Source of the DNA: Euperipatoides rowelli | Lineage: Eukaryota; Onychophora; Udeonychophora; Euonychophora; Peripatopsidae | Direction: 5' to 3' (one strand) | Assembly (NCBI GenBank): GCA_003024985.2 | Contig: PXIH01S0011974.1 | DNA: 16,076 nt | Part shown: positions 11,501 through 16,076 of the stretch, piece after piece | Position numbering within the stretch: position 1 is the stretch's first letter | Layout: each line of letters begins with the position of its first letter | The notes under the pieces: generated by a model | Database searches by the model: none | What the model saw: the letters and a program-made list of their open reading frames with translations, nothing else | What the model was told of the DNA's origin: nothing | Made by a program: the position numbers and the translations under genes

Positions 11501-14500
11501 TCATAAATAACAAATACTATTTTTTAAAACTACAATAGATTAGTAATAGCTTTGATATTGTGCAACTAATATTCTAGGAGTCTTTAGAATTACACATGTA
11601 AATTTTATTCCTTTTGTGAAAACACTAGCGAATAAGCCTGTTACATGGGCATCCAACATTTTTTTTGTTTAAACCCGTTACACGGCATTCAACATTTTTT
11701 TTGTTTAAGCCTGTTCTACGGGCATCAAATATTTTTTTTGTTTAAGCCTGTTCTACGGGCATCAAACATTTTTTTGTTTAAGCCCGTTAAACGAGCATCA
11801 AACTTTTTTTTTTTTTATCTAAGAGAAAACACCACTTAAAATATCTAAAAATAGTGCCCATGCCGAGCATAGATGGCGGTGTTAATGGCTTCGGAACACG
11901 TTCATATTCCAATTAGAGTTATAGATCACTCATGACATCATTGATCAGATTTTCTCACCTTTTTTTATTTAGTACTGTATATGTTAAAAATACTATATAT
12001 TAAATTATTTAAATAAAAAACTAGTGAACTAAAATAAAAATATTAAATAATGAAACACTTTTTTTTAAAAACTATTAATTAATTGATTTTTTTTTTTAAA
12101 AAAATTACTACATACTAAAAATCAAAGAAACATGATATCTTGTTGATGTGTGAGCTACTAGTTGAAAGCATATTTTTAGGACAAAATAAATATTGATCTC
12201 GTTAAAAAATAGCACTCTATAATAGTAATATTAAAAAAAAATAAGGATAGGAATATTTCAATAATTTTTATCATTAAATATAATATACAGTATTGAGATT
12301 TTAAACGATGCATTTCTTTTTCTTTTTGAATGATGCATTTCTGTTTCTTTTATTTCTTTTTTTTTTTTTGACCAGGCTTGTTTGATGTTGTCTTTGGAGA
12401 GTGTCTATCCTCCTGCTCACCAATTAGCACTTGATATGCTAAAGGTAAAATTGATGTATTATTCAAAGTCCAAAATCAAGTAAGCAGTCAGAGGACTGAG
12501 ATTGTTTTATTTTTTTTTAATGTTAGGATAAATTTTGTTATGGTAGTTCTATAATTTGTTAAGGATTTAAATTCTTCTTCACCTAGTTGAGAAAGCACCA
12601 AACTCACTCCAACAATTAAAAAAATAAAGTGCTATGCATTTTTAATTGAATTTTAAAAGTTTGCACTTTATTTGCACTGGTCGTTCTTGAACAAACTGAC
12701 TTATTGAACAAATAGCAACTGTGAACAATTCACTCTCCATTCAAGTGAAAAGAACTGTTCATTCTCTCAACCATTATCAAAATAACATTATACAGTACAT
12801 GTATTAGTTTAATTTTTTAAATGATTGAGTTATTGGTATCTTTACCTAAGGGTATTCTCCACCCAGAGTTGGACAGTATTGAAAATACATATATTTTAAA
12901 TGCATAACGAAAATACTTTTGTATTTTGTAACGAAAATACATTTAAAAATATTTTGTATTTTAAAATACAAAATACTGTTAAAATATTCATTATATACTG
13001 TATTTATTTTTCTAAAAGATAAATTAAATGAGAAAATGATAAGTTGGCCTATCGCAAAATTTAAATATAACTAAATCATCTGCAATTCATTCAGATGAAT
13101 TGATATCAGTGATGTATCTAGACATTGCTTTTTATGCAAATAATGAATGTTAACAACCGTGATTTTAATAATATTAAATGAAATTTTTTGATCTCACCAA
13201 GGTTTGATGCCATGCCAACTTGATAGCCAAAGAAATAGAAAAATCTGATTGTTGCCAGTTATGTCTTCTTATTTTTCATTTAAATTTTTATTTTTTAATC
13301 AACTTTATGATCGACTCCTGGCCTGAAAATAATAGTTACTGGCTGTATGTTTTTTTTTATTGCAAAGAAGTACTTTATATTATATCTAGAAATACTTTTT
13401 ATTGTATTTAGGACGCTAAGCTTGGTAATAACCTAACCAAATATTCTATTTAAATAAAAATATGTAAGCATACAACATTGTAGGCTAACAGAATTTTTCC
13501 ATAGGAGGATTGTGAAGCTAAATAAATTTTAATTAACATTACACTTATCATTCCTGGGAGTACACTTATCCCCTAAAAGGGGGCGAGTTGATAATGAATT
13601 TTTGTTTGAGAAATTAATTTAAATGAAAATTCAAATTTATAAAAGTTGAATATAGAAGTTTTCGCCAACTTTGCAAAGATAAAAACCAGAAATAGATGAT
13701 TTAGCATTTTAATTATGGTATGTATTTAACTTAAAAAAATTGTTTGATAAACTTTTAGATCAGAAATAAAAAGACATACAGTACAAAGTCTTTTTTTTTA
13801 TGTATTAGGTGCTCTATAAAAAATAAAAAGTATTTTGTATTTCGAGAAGATGGAAAATACAAAAGTATTTTGTATTTTAGATACTTTATTTTTGAAAGTA
13901 TTTTGTATTTCAAATACATCTCCACCTCAACCTGTTAAAGACAGTCAATAAATATTACAATTTAAAAAAAAATACAATATGAATAAGTAATTAACATGAA
14001 ATAAAAATTACTCAGCTCTATTTTTTTTTTTTGGTAAAGCATTAAAAGTCAAATCTAACGGATTTTCTAAATATTTTTTTTATTATTGATTTTCAAAGAT
14101 GATAAAAAAAAATCCACTGGAAAAAAAAATTAAATGCATAAACAAAAAGTTATTTAAAGATAAAATTAAGTCTTCCTATCCTTAGTTTGAGATTACAAAT
14201 TAAAGCTTTTACATTTTTTTGGGGGGGTTTGAGATTAATTTGATTAAATTCTTTCTACAGCTGTTTTCTTTATAATGATTTAACATGTAAATAGAGGTAT
14301 GTTCAACTTGTATTAATGATATTAAATGTCATTTTGATTTTTAAAAAAAAACAAATTGGACTATAATAGCACAAAGGATGAATTTGATTATGATTTTTTA
14401 CAAGTATTTAAACANTTAATCCATATGATTTCCAGCTTTAATCTGACAAAGATAGCATAACAAGCTGTATTCATCTCTAAACAATGACATCACAAAATAC

Positions 14501-15746
14501 CTCCCCTGGTGTATACAGTGGACAATGTTGTTTAAGGGGGAGGAGCTAAAGACAATTATTTAAAAAATTGAATTGTAAATAAATTAACTATTTTTTTTTC
14601 TAGTGGATATATTTTTTAATAAAAATCATTGAAAATCAATAATAATAAAAAAATCCATTACATTTGACCTTTAAACACATTTAAAATAAATAAATGACAA
14701 CAAATCTATTGCATTCTTGTTTTAAAAAAAAAATTTTAAATACAGAAAAACCTTTAAGTTTGTGAAAAAAAAATTAAAATATAGATTAGCTCTGCTAAAA
14801 ATCATCAAGACAATAGCTTCAATCCTAATCATACTGTATATTCCTGCCAATGTGTGTAAGACATTTAATTTTACAATTAGAATAGTCAAAGCTGACTTTT
14901 GCTCATGACATTTTAAAGCCAATTGTATAACAAACTTTAGAAATGTTCCCCCCCCCCTCAATTTCTTTAGGCTAGCTAACTAATTATTTTTTATTTTTCA
15001 ATTAGTCAACTACTCTTACACTAAAAGAAGAGAGTATTCTTGCTCATTAACCGTTACCTTGAATAATGCACAATCATTCTAAACATGGTATAATGTCTTC
15101 TTTTTTAAAAAAAGTTATAAAATCTAAATGTAAAAAAATAAAAATAAGATACTCTATTATCACTTTGGAGAGTAAGCTGTTAAGAGCTAACTCACTAAAA
15201 TGAACAACTGGCTTTGAAGAGTGAACTGTTAAGATCTAGCTCAATAAAATGAATGACTCACTTTGGAACTAGCTCACTAAAATGAATGACTGACTTTGGA
15301 GCTAGCTCAGTAAAATGAACTACTCACTTTGGAGAGTAAGCTGTTAAGAACACGCTCACTAAAATGAATGATTGACTTTGGAGTGACTGACTTTGGAGAG
15401 TAAACTGATTACAGCTAACTCACTAAAATGAATGACTGACTTTGGAGCTAGCTCACTAAAATGAATGATTCACTTTGGAGAGTAAGCTGTTAAAAGATAG
15501 CTCATTAAAATGAACAGTGCACTTTGGAGATTAAACTTTTTAGGGCTAGCTCGCTATGAATGACAGAACCTAAGACTAATTTACAAACTATAAAATTTTA
15601 GGAATGAAAACTGGAATGCATATATTAACTGAATACTGCAATTTCTTTAATCAAATGGATTTAATTTTATTTTAGCGGTTGTCAACAGCTAATGAAGAAA
15701 TTGTTGAAGTTTTACTATCTAAGCATCAGATTTTGACAGCGATACG
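2498..15746 (+). CDS. RMC1: RMC1 (Mic1 / Bulli), regulator of the Mon1-Ccz1 Rab7 GEF; partial gene, eight exons
   Basis: Eight exons, each with GT-AG borders, join in one frame: 2498-2551, 2631-2689, 2790-2966, 4298-4408, 5500-5577, 10098-10202, 12376-12444 and 15676-15746. They give 240 full codons without a stop. The product matches metazoan RMC1 nearly block by block: WVVFQP, DQSDMYTHV, KFVIAVLIEYIRSLN, LHQFLQYHVLSDSKPL, YPPAHQLALDMLK and RLSTANEEIVEVLLSKHQ. By family knowledge, RMC1 has an N-terminal beta-propeller and a C-terminal Mic1 alpha-helical domain. It is a stable subunit of the Mon1-Ccz1 complex, which exchanges nucleotide on Rab7 during endosome maturation and autophagosome-lysosome fusion. 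The window holds the propeller/Mic1 junction and most of the Mic1 domain. The start codon, the 5' exons and about the last 75 residues are outside. The least conserved stretch is the linker around the 2966/4298 junction, also variable in the family. No frameshift or stop is seen, so the gene appears intact. Identification is from remembered homologues, not a search. Confidence 0.95.
2631..2689 (+). CDS. RMC1: RMC1 exon b
   Basis: The acceptor is TTTATTTTAG at 2621-2630 and the donor GTGAGC starts at 2690. The first two bases join the single G of the previous exon to make a Gly codon (KL-G-CLWYL). The exon then encodes CLWYLHLRLEPLVRMISDK, which corresponds to the family segment G-Y-L-W-x-L-x-(V/L)-x-L-E-P-I-V-x-x-x-x-D-K. 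It ends in phase 0. The flanking introns are only 79 and 100 bases, unlike the kilobase introns downstream. Confidence 0.94.
2790..2966 (+). CDS. RMC1: RMC1 exon c (start of Mic1 domain region)
   Basis: The acceptor AG is at 2788-2789 and the donor GTAAAA begins at 2967. The exon is exactly 59 codons, phase 0 at both ends, and is the longest in the window. It reads CRLIDLLLLRQDSKMAILTV at the start and IAKIFDKLNQVYHNYLESES near the end. The human counterpart has a leucine-rich LMDFLLQRK-type helix, a KMVILSVC-type helix and a VFDKLN motif at the same places. The next in-frame triplets past the donor reach a stop at 2976-2978 (TAG), which supports the donor position. Confidence 0.96.
2967..4297 (+). 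other. RMC1 intron c-d (1331 bases)
   Basis: GT-AG intron. It holds a two-copy 31-base tandem repeat at 3363-3411, A/T homopolymers and a short G-rich stretch near 3615-3630. I see no open frame with protein-like composition, no transposon ends and no RNA gene. Confidence 0.8.
3363..3411 (+). repeat. Two-copy 31-base tandem duplication
   Basis: The unit beginning GGTGATATACATTTTTTA at 3363-3393 is followed directly by a second copy beginning GGTGATGTACATTTTTTA at 3394. The first 18 bases match with one transition. The rest drifts within A/T-rich sequence. It is a local intronic duplication without evident function. Confidence 0.7.
4298..4408 (+). CDS. RMC1: RMC1 exon d
   Basis: The acceptor TTATATTAG ends at 4297 and the donor GTATGT starts at 4409. 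The exon has 37 codons in phase 0. The first half (EDPNTLKSGSLKKGSGQ) is a hydrophilic, Lys/Ser/Gly-rich linker with little conservation, shorter than the human linker. The second half, AVIDQSDMYTHVFSIFIDNK, contains the conserved DQSDMYTHV block that anchors the identification. Confidence 0.96.
4409..5499 (+). other. RMC1 intron d-e (1091 bases)
   Basis: GT-AG intron, very AT-rich. The notable item is a perfect stem-loop at 4839-4864. A minus-strand open frame over 4775-4960 has no recognisable protein features and crosses the stem-loop, so I treat it as chance. The intron ends in an unusually long T tract directly before the acceptor. Confidence 0.8.
4839..4864. repeat. Perfect 10-bp stem-loop in intron
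   Basis: ATGTCCGATT at 4839-4848 is the exact reverse complement of AATCGGACAT at 4855-4864, with a six-base loop TTAACC. It is notable because each arm includes a CpG in a CpG-poor region. It could be a remnant of a mobile element or a chance palindrome. No polymerase or splicing signal is tied to it. Confidence 0.75.
5500..5577 (+). CDS. RMC1: RMC1 exon e
   Basis: The acceptor is a run of about 16 T followed by TTAAATCAG ending at 5499. The donor GTAAGA starts at 5578. The exon has 26 codons in phase 0: DIKYKFVIAVLIEYIRSLNH then FQIPVQ. This is one of the most conserved helices of the Mic1 domain (KFVIAVLMEYIRSLNQF in human, from memory). The preceding exon ends in DNK, so the join gives a charged turn before the helix. 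Confidence 0.97.
6465..6577. repeat. 16-base direct repeats flanking an 81-base insert
   Basis: CAGTAATATTTTGTTT occurs at 6465-6480 and again, identical, at 6562-6577. The 81 bases between them are less AT-rich than the surroundings and contain CCCGGAGGTCCTCGATCA at the right side. The arrangement looks like a target-site duplication around a short insertion, such as a truncated retroposon. There is no A-tail or tRNA-like box, so the class is unknown. Confidence 0.6.
7119..7139. repeat. Perfect 8-bp stem-loop
   Basis: GTGGAGAA at 7119-7126 pairs exactly with TTCTCCAC at 7132-7139 across a five-base loop. It is an intronic palindrome of unknown significance, and no run of T follows it as a terminator would have. 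Confidence 0.7.
7371..8087. mobile_element. Non-autonomous terminal-inverted-repeat element, family unknown
   Basis: GGCTACGTTTTTTAAAAAT at 7371-7389 is repeated as an exact 19-base inverted copy at 8069-8087. Both are followed inward by palindromic CTCCGAG-type sequence: GAGCTCGAGCTCCGAGAAAC on the left, and GTTCTCCGAGAACTCGGA, read on the + strand, at 8051-8068. A further partial copy, AGTTCTCCGAGTTCATCAGA, lies at 7955-7974. The 717-base interior has short open frames (7346-7546, 7898-8134) that overlap the inverted repeats and resemble no transposase. The layout is that of a miniature inverted-repeat transposable element. I could not find a clean target-site duplication: the left flank is AAATCCTA and the right flank CAATTTAT, so the superfamily stays open. 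Confidence 0.72.
9290..9735 (+). repeat. ~187-base tandem repeat, two full copies and one partial, inside the piggyBac-like element
   Basis: The anchor TCTTTATATA or TCTTTATATAA followed by GACAATAAATAGAAC recurs at 9321, 9505 and 9694, giving steps of 184 and 189 bases. Copies one and two share a long block, including ACTATTTAAGTTTTTTTCTA and then TCTGTTATAGATTTTG. The third copy breaks off after AATAGAACATAAATATG near 9738, where a palindrome begins. A matching TGTTTGTT lead-in precedes copies one and three. The array probably arose by duplication within the transposon. Confidence 0.82.
9733..9765. repeat. Perfect 12-bp stem-loop at the end of the tandem array
   Basis: AATATGTGTAAT at 9733-9744 is the exact reverse complement of ATTACACATATT at 9754-9765, with a nine-base loop. 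It lies exactly where the third tandem copy stops, inside the piggyBac-like element. This suggests that hairpin-associated slippage or breakage shaped the array. Confidence 0.78.
10098..10202 (+). CDS. RMC1: RMC1 exon f
   Basis: The acceptor TCATTTTTAG ends at 10097 and the donor GTAAAC starts at 10203. The exon has 35 codons in phase 0, beginning HYLYELVINTLVHQNCFYQL and ending LHQFLQYHVLSDSKPL. The final sixteen residues appear identical to the human protein as I remember it. The exon sits alone between a 4.5-kb intron and a 2.2-kb intron, both carrying transposon remnants. Confidence 0.97.
10862..11407. mobile_element. Possible boundaries of the decayed hAT copy (imperfect inverted repeats)
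   Basis: GCTTGCGGGCCC at 10862-10873 and its imperfect inverted copy at 11396-11407 (reverse complement GCTTACAGGCCC) match at 10 of 12 positions. They bracket the transposase remnant and are GC-rich islands in AT-rich sequence. No target-site duplication was found and the pair could be subterminal rather than terminal, so the limits are tentative. Confidence 0.3.
10956..11250 (+). pseudogene. Decayed C-terminus of a hAT-family (ZMYM/TTF-type) transposase
   Basis: The frame from 10956 runs to a stop at 11172 and includes NPSSNKFLQIKNYKK then SFKNNYIQEKFKVSK. The +1 frame from 11161 continues LIAIEANESDYLISDEIIDK then CAENKLRKKN. Together, with one frameshift near 11155-11160, they follow the end of the hAT dimerisation region. 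There the family has S-x-R-x-F-S-x-L-K-x-I-K-x-x-L-R-x-x-x-x-Q-E-R-L, then L-x-I-E-x-E, then D-x-I-x-x-F-A-x-x-K-x-R-K. The FxxIK, QEKF, IE, DEIID and KLRKK positions fit. The zinc finger and the catalytic part are absent, so it cannot be an active transposase. The match is by remembered family pattern and is moderate. A chance AT-rich frame remains possible for the upstream part (10956-11070). Confidence 0.52.
11634..11817 (+). repeat. Five-copy ~37-base tandem repeat
   Basis: The unit is AAGCCTGTTCTACGGGCATC followed by AAACATTTTTTTTGTTT. Copies begin at 11634, 11671, 11707, 11744 and 11780, with spacing 37, 36, 37 and 36. They differ by a few substitutions and by T-run length. The GCC...GGC portion is weakly self-complementary. 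A plus-strand open frame (11645-11839) reading HFFCLxPxxG repeats is only the translation of this array, and I do not call it a gene. Confidence 0.9.
12376..12444 (+). CDS. RMC1: RMC1 exon g
   Basis: A T-rich tract and GACCAG form the acceptor ending at 12375. The donor GTAAAA starts at 12445. The exon has 23 codons in phase 0: ACLMLSLESVYPPAHQLALD then MLK. The family motif ESFYPPAHQLSLDMLKR is clear, with the Arg supplied by the next exon. Confidence 0.96.
12864..13918. mobile_element. hAT-like non-autonomous element with 8-base target duplication
   Basis: The left end reads CAGAGTTGGACAGTATTGAA, a hAT-type CAG-start terminus, then repeated AAAATAC and GTATTTTGTATTTT blocks. The right end carries the inverted counterpart, AAAGTATTTTGTATTTCAAA and two further GTATTTTGTATTT copies at 13831-13878. 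TCTCCACC occurs immediately before the left terminus (12856-12863) and again at 13919-13926, directly after the right repeats. It fits the 8-base duplication made by hAT transposases. The right terminus lacks the expected CCAACTCTG tail, so it is either trimmed by about 12-15 bases or the duplication is coincidental. The interior has no transposase frame; 13220-13411 is an AT-rich open frame without motifs. Confidence 0.6.
14046..14670. mobile_element. TTAA-flanked element with long imperfect inverted repeats
   Basis: The arms at 14046-14130 and 14590-14670 are inverted copies. The left reads AAGTCAAATCTAACGGATTT and the right, reverse-complemented, reads AGGTCAAATGTAATGGATTT. Both then contain TTATTATTGATTTTCAA, later ATCCACTGG or ATCCACTAG, and a run of nine A. 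TTAA lies directly outside both ends (14042-14045 and 14671-14674). The ~460-base spacer has a short GC-richer patch around 14500-14550, one ambiguous base at 14415, and no coding frame. The structure is a MITE or foldback element of a TTAA-targeting superfamily (piggyBac or Kolobok type). Its termini are unlike those of the element at 8853-9864, so it is a separate family. Confidence 0.68.
15162..15566 (+). repeat. Composite minisatellite with 49-base and 33-base units
   Basis: Ten units each start with CTTTGGAG or a close variant, at 15162, 15212, 15261, 15294, 15327, 15376, 15391, 15440, 15473 and 15522. Unit lengths are 50, 49, 33, 33, 49, 15, 49, 33, 49 and about 45. Long units contain AGTAAGCTGTTAAGAG between CTTTGGAG and CTAGCTCACTAAAATGAATG. 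Short units lack these 16 bases, and the 15-base unit keeps only CTTTGGAG and TGACTGA. The array ends about 110 bases before the acceptor of the last exon. Confidence 0.93.
15676..15746 (+). CDS. RMC1: RMC1 exon h (last exon in window)
   Basis: The acceptor TTTATTTTAG ends at 15675 and the donor GTAAAT starts at 15747. The exon has 23 codons plus two bases (CG), so the following intron is phase 2. It reads RLSTANEEIVEVLLSKHQIL then TAI, and the split codon is Arg, as in the family (LxAxLRFIRG). The remaining C-terminal residues are not in the window: the intron 15747 onward runs to the end. Confidence 0.96.
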
Positions 15747-16076
15747 GTAAATATTATAAATTATCTTAAATTTCAGTTAGAATTTAGTCATTGATTAGCC
15801 TACTTTGAAATTTATTTATGGGGAGCATACAAAAACTTAATTTTTATTTAAATAGTTGTCTAATTCATTCACCCTGAAATAATTTTCTTTCTATATTCTA
15901 AAGAAACCGTTATTTGCATTATTATTTTCAGAAAATATATGTTTAAAAAAAGTGTTAATAAATTGCTAAAGATATGTGACCAGACGTCCTCTATTGGCTG
16001 GACATGTCCTACTTTTAAAATTTAAAAATACGTCCGGCCGTTTTTTTATTAAAATGTCCGTTTTTTTTTTTTTTTT
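15747..16076 (+). other. RMC1 intron after exon h, runs off the window
   Basis: It starts with GTAAAT and reaches the window end without an acceptor followed by the expected FIRG-type coding sequence. The last ~96 bases are probably the start of a mobile element. The remainder is plain AT-rich intron. Confidence 0.8.
15981..16076 (+). mobile_element. Left end of a probable hAT-type element, cut by the window edge
   Basis: CAGACGTCCTCTATTGGCTG at 15981-16000 begins with the CAG typical of hAT termini and resembles the CAGACGTCC-start ends common among animal hAT-type repeats. GTCC then recurs at 15986, 16006, 16032 and 16056 with steps of 20, 26 and 24 bases, a subterminal-repeat pattern. The candidate 8-base target site is TATGTGAC at 15973-15980. 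The partner end is outside the window. Confidence 0.5.

Larger units (their letters stand above)
10203..12375 (+). other. RMC1 intron f-g (2173 bases), with transposase remnant and tandem repeat
   Basis: GT-AG intron. It contains a decayed hAT-transposase end (10956-11250), imperfect GC-rich inverted repeats around it, and a five-copy tandem repeat (11634-11817). The open frame 10389-10628 shows no recognisable motif. The stretches 10203-10860 and 11818-12375 are otherwise plain AT-rich sequence. Confidence 0.8.
12445..15675 (+). other. RMC1 intron g-h (3231 bases), with two transposons and a minisatellite
   Basis: GT-AG intron. It holds the hAT-like element 12864-13918, the TTAA-flanked inverted-repeat element 14046-14670 and the minisatellite 15162-15566. 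One ambiguous base (N) is at 14415. The stretches 12445-12855 and 14675-15161 show no gene. The minus-strand frame 14722-14961 has no recognisable motif. Confidence 0.8.

Noticed and set aside
11645-11839. Repeat protein-like frame with HFFCL units
   Set aside because: It is the translation of a 37-base non-coding tandem repeat with variable T runs.
12660-12785. Recurrent GAACA/TGTTC-like words (for example near 12688, 12715 and 12756) as a mobile-element end
   Set aside because: The words are scattered without defined termini or target duplication, so no element can be delimited.
14722-14961. Minus-strand open frame of 79 codons
   Set aside because: No motif, begins in a C/G homopolymer region, and lies in plain intron.
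1-16076. CRISPR array, defence island, operon, riboswitch, tRNA or rRNA
   Set aside because: The tandem repeats have no unique spacers of constant size, there are no prokaryotic gene neighbours, and no tRNA or rRNA landmarks were recognised. The window is an animal-type split gene.

Overview
The window is AT-rich, intron-dominated eukaryotic genomic DNA with one recognisable gene on the + strand: a partial RMC1 (Mic1/C18orf8; Bulli in Drosophila). RMC1 is the third subunit of the metazoan Mon1-Ccz1 complex, the guanine-nucleotide exchange factor that activates Rab7 on late endosomes and autophagosomes. Eight exons (2498-2551, 2631-2689, 2790-2966, 4298-4408, 5500-5577, 10098-10202, 12376-12444, 15676-15746) have GT-AG introns and join in one frame into 240 complete codons plus a split codon at each end. 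Compared from memory with the roughly 657-residue human protein, they cover the end of the N-terminal beta-propeller part and most of the C-terminal Mic1 helical domain. The 5' exons and the last part of the C-terminus lie outside the window. The metazoan-type complex, small exons, kilobase introns and low G+C suggest an invertebrate animal. The phylum cannot be named from this sequence.

Layout: 1-2497 is the end of an upstream intron with no exon I can support. Positions 2498-2966 hold three exons close together. Introns of 1.3 kb and 1.1 kb separate the next two exons and show only simple repeats and small hairpins. The 4.5-kb intron 5578-10097 carries a terminal-inverted-repeat element (7371-8087) and a TTAA-flanked piggyBac-like non-autonomous element (8853-9864) with its own ~187-bp internal tandem repeats. 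The intron 10203-12375 carries a decayed hAT-transposase C-terminus (10956-11250) and a five-copy ~37-bp tandem repeat (11634-11817). The intron 12445-15675 carries a hAT-like non-autonomous element (12864-13918), a second TTAA-flanked inverted-repeat element (14046-14670) and a composite 49/33-bp minisatellite (15162-15566). The window ends inside what looks like the start of another hAT-type element (15981 onward).

I see no prokaryotic operon, CRISPR array, tRNA, rRNA or new enzymatic system. The open frames in the introns are short, AT-driven and mostly chance. The most interesting material is the set of non-autonomous transposons in the introns and a roughly seven-fold excess of the heptamer TACAGTA/TACTGTA across the window.
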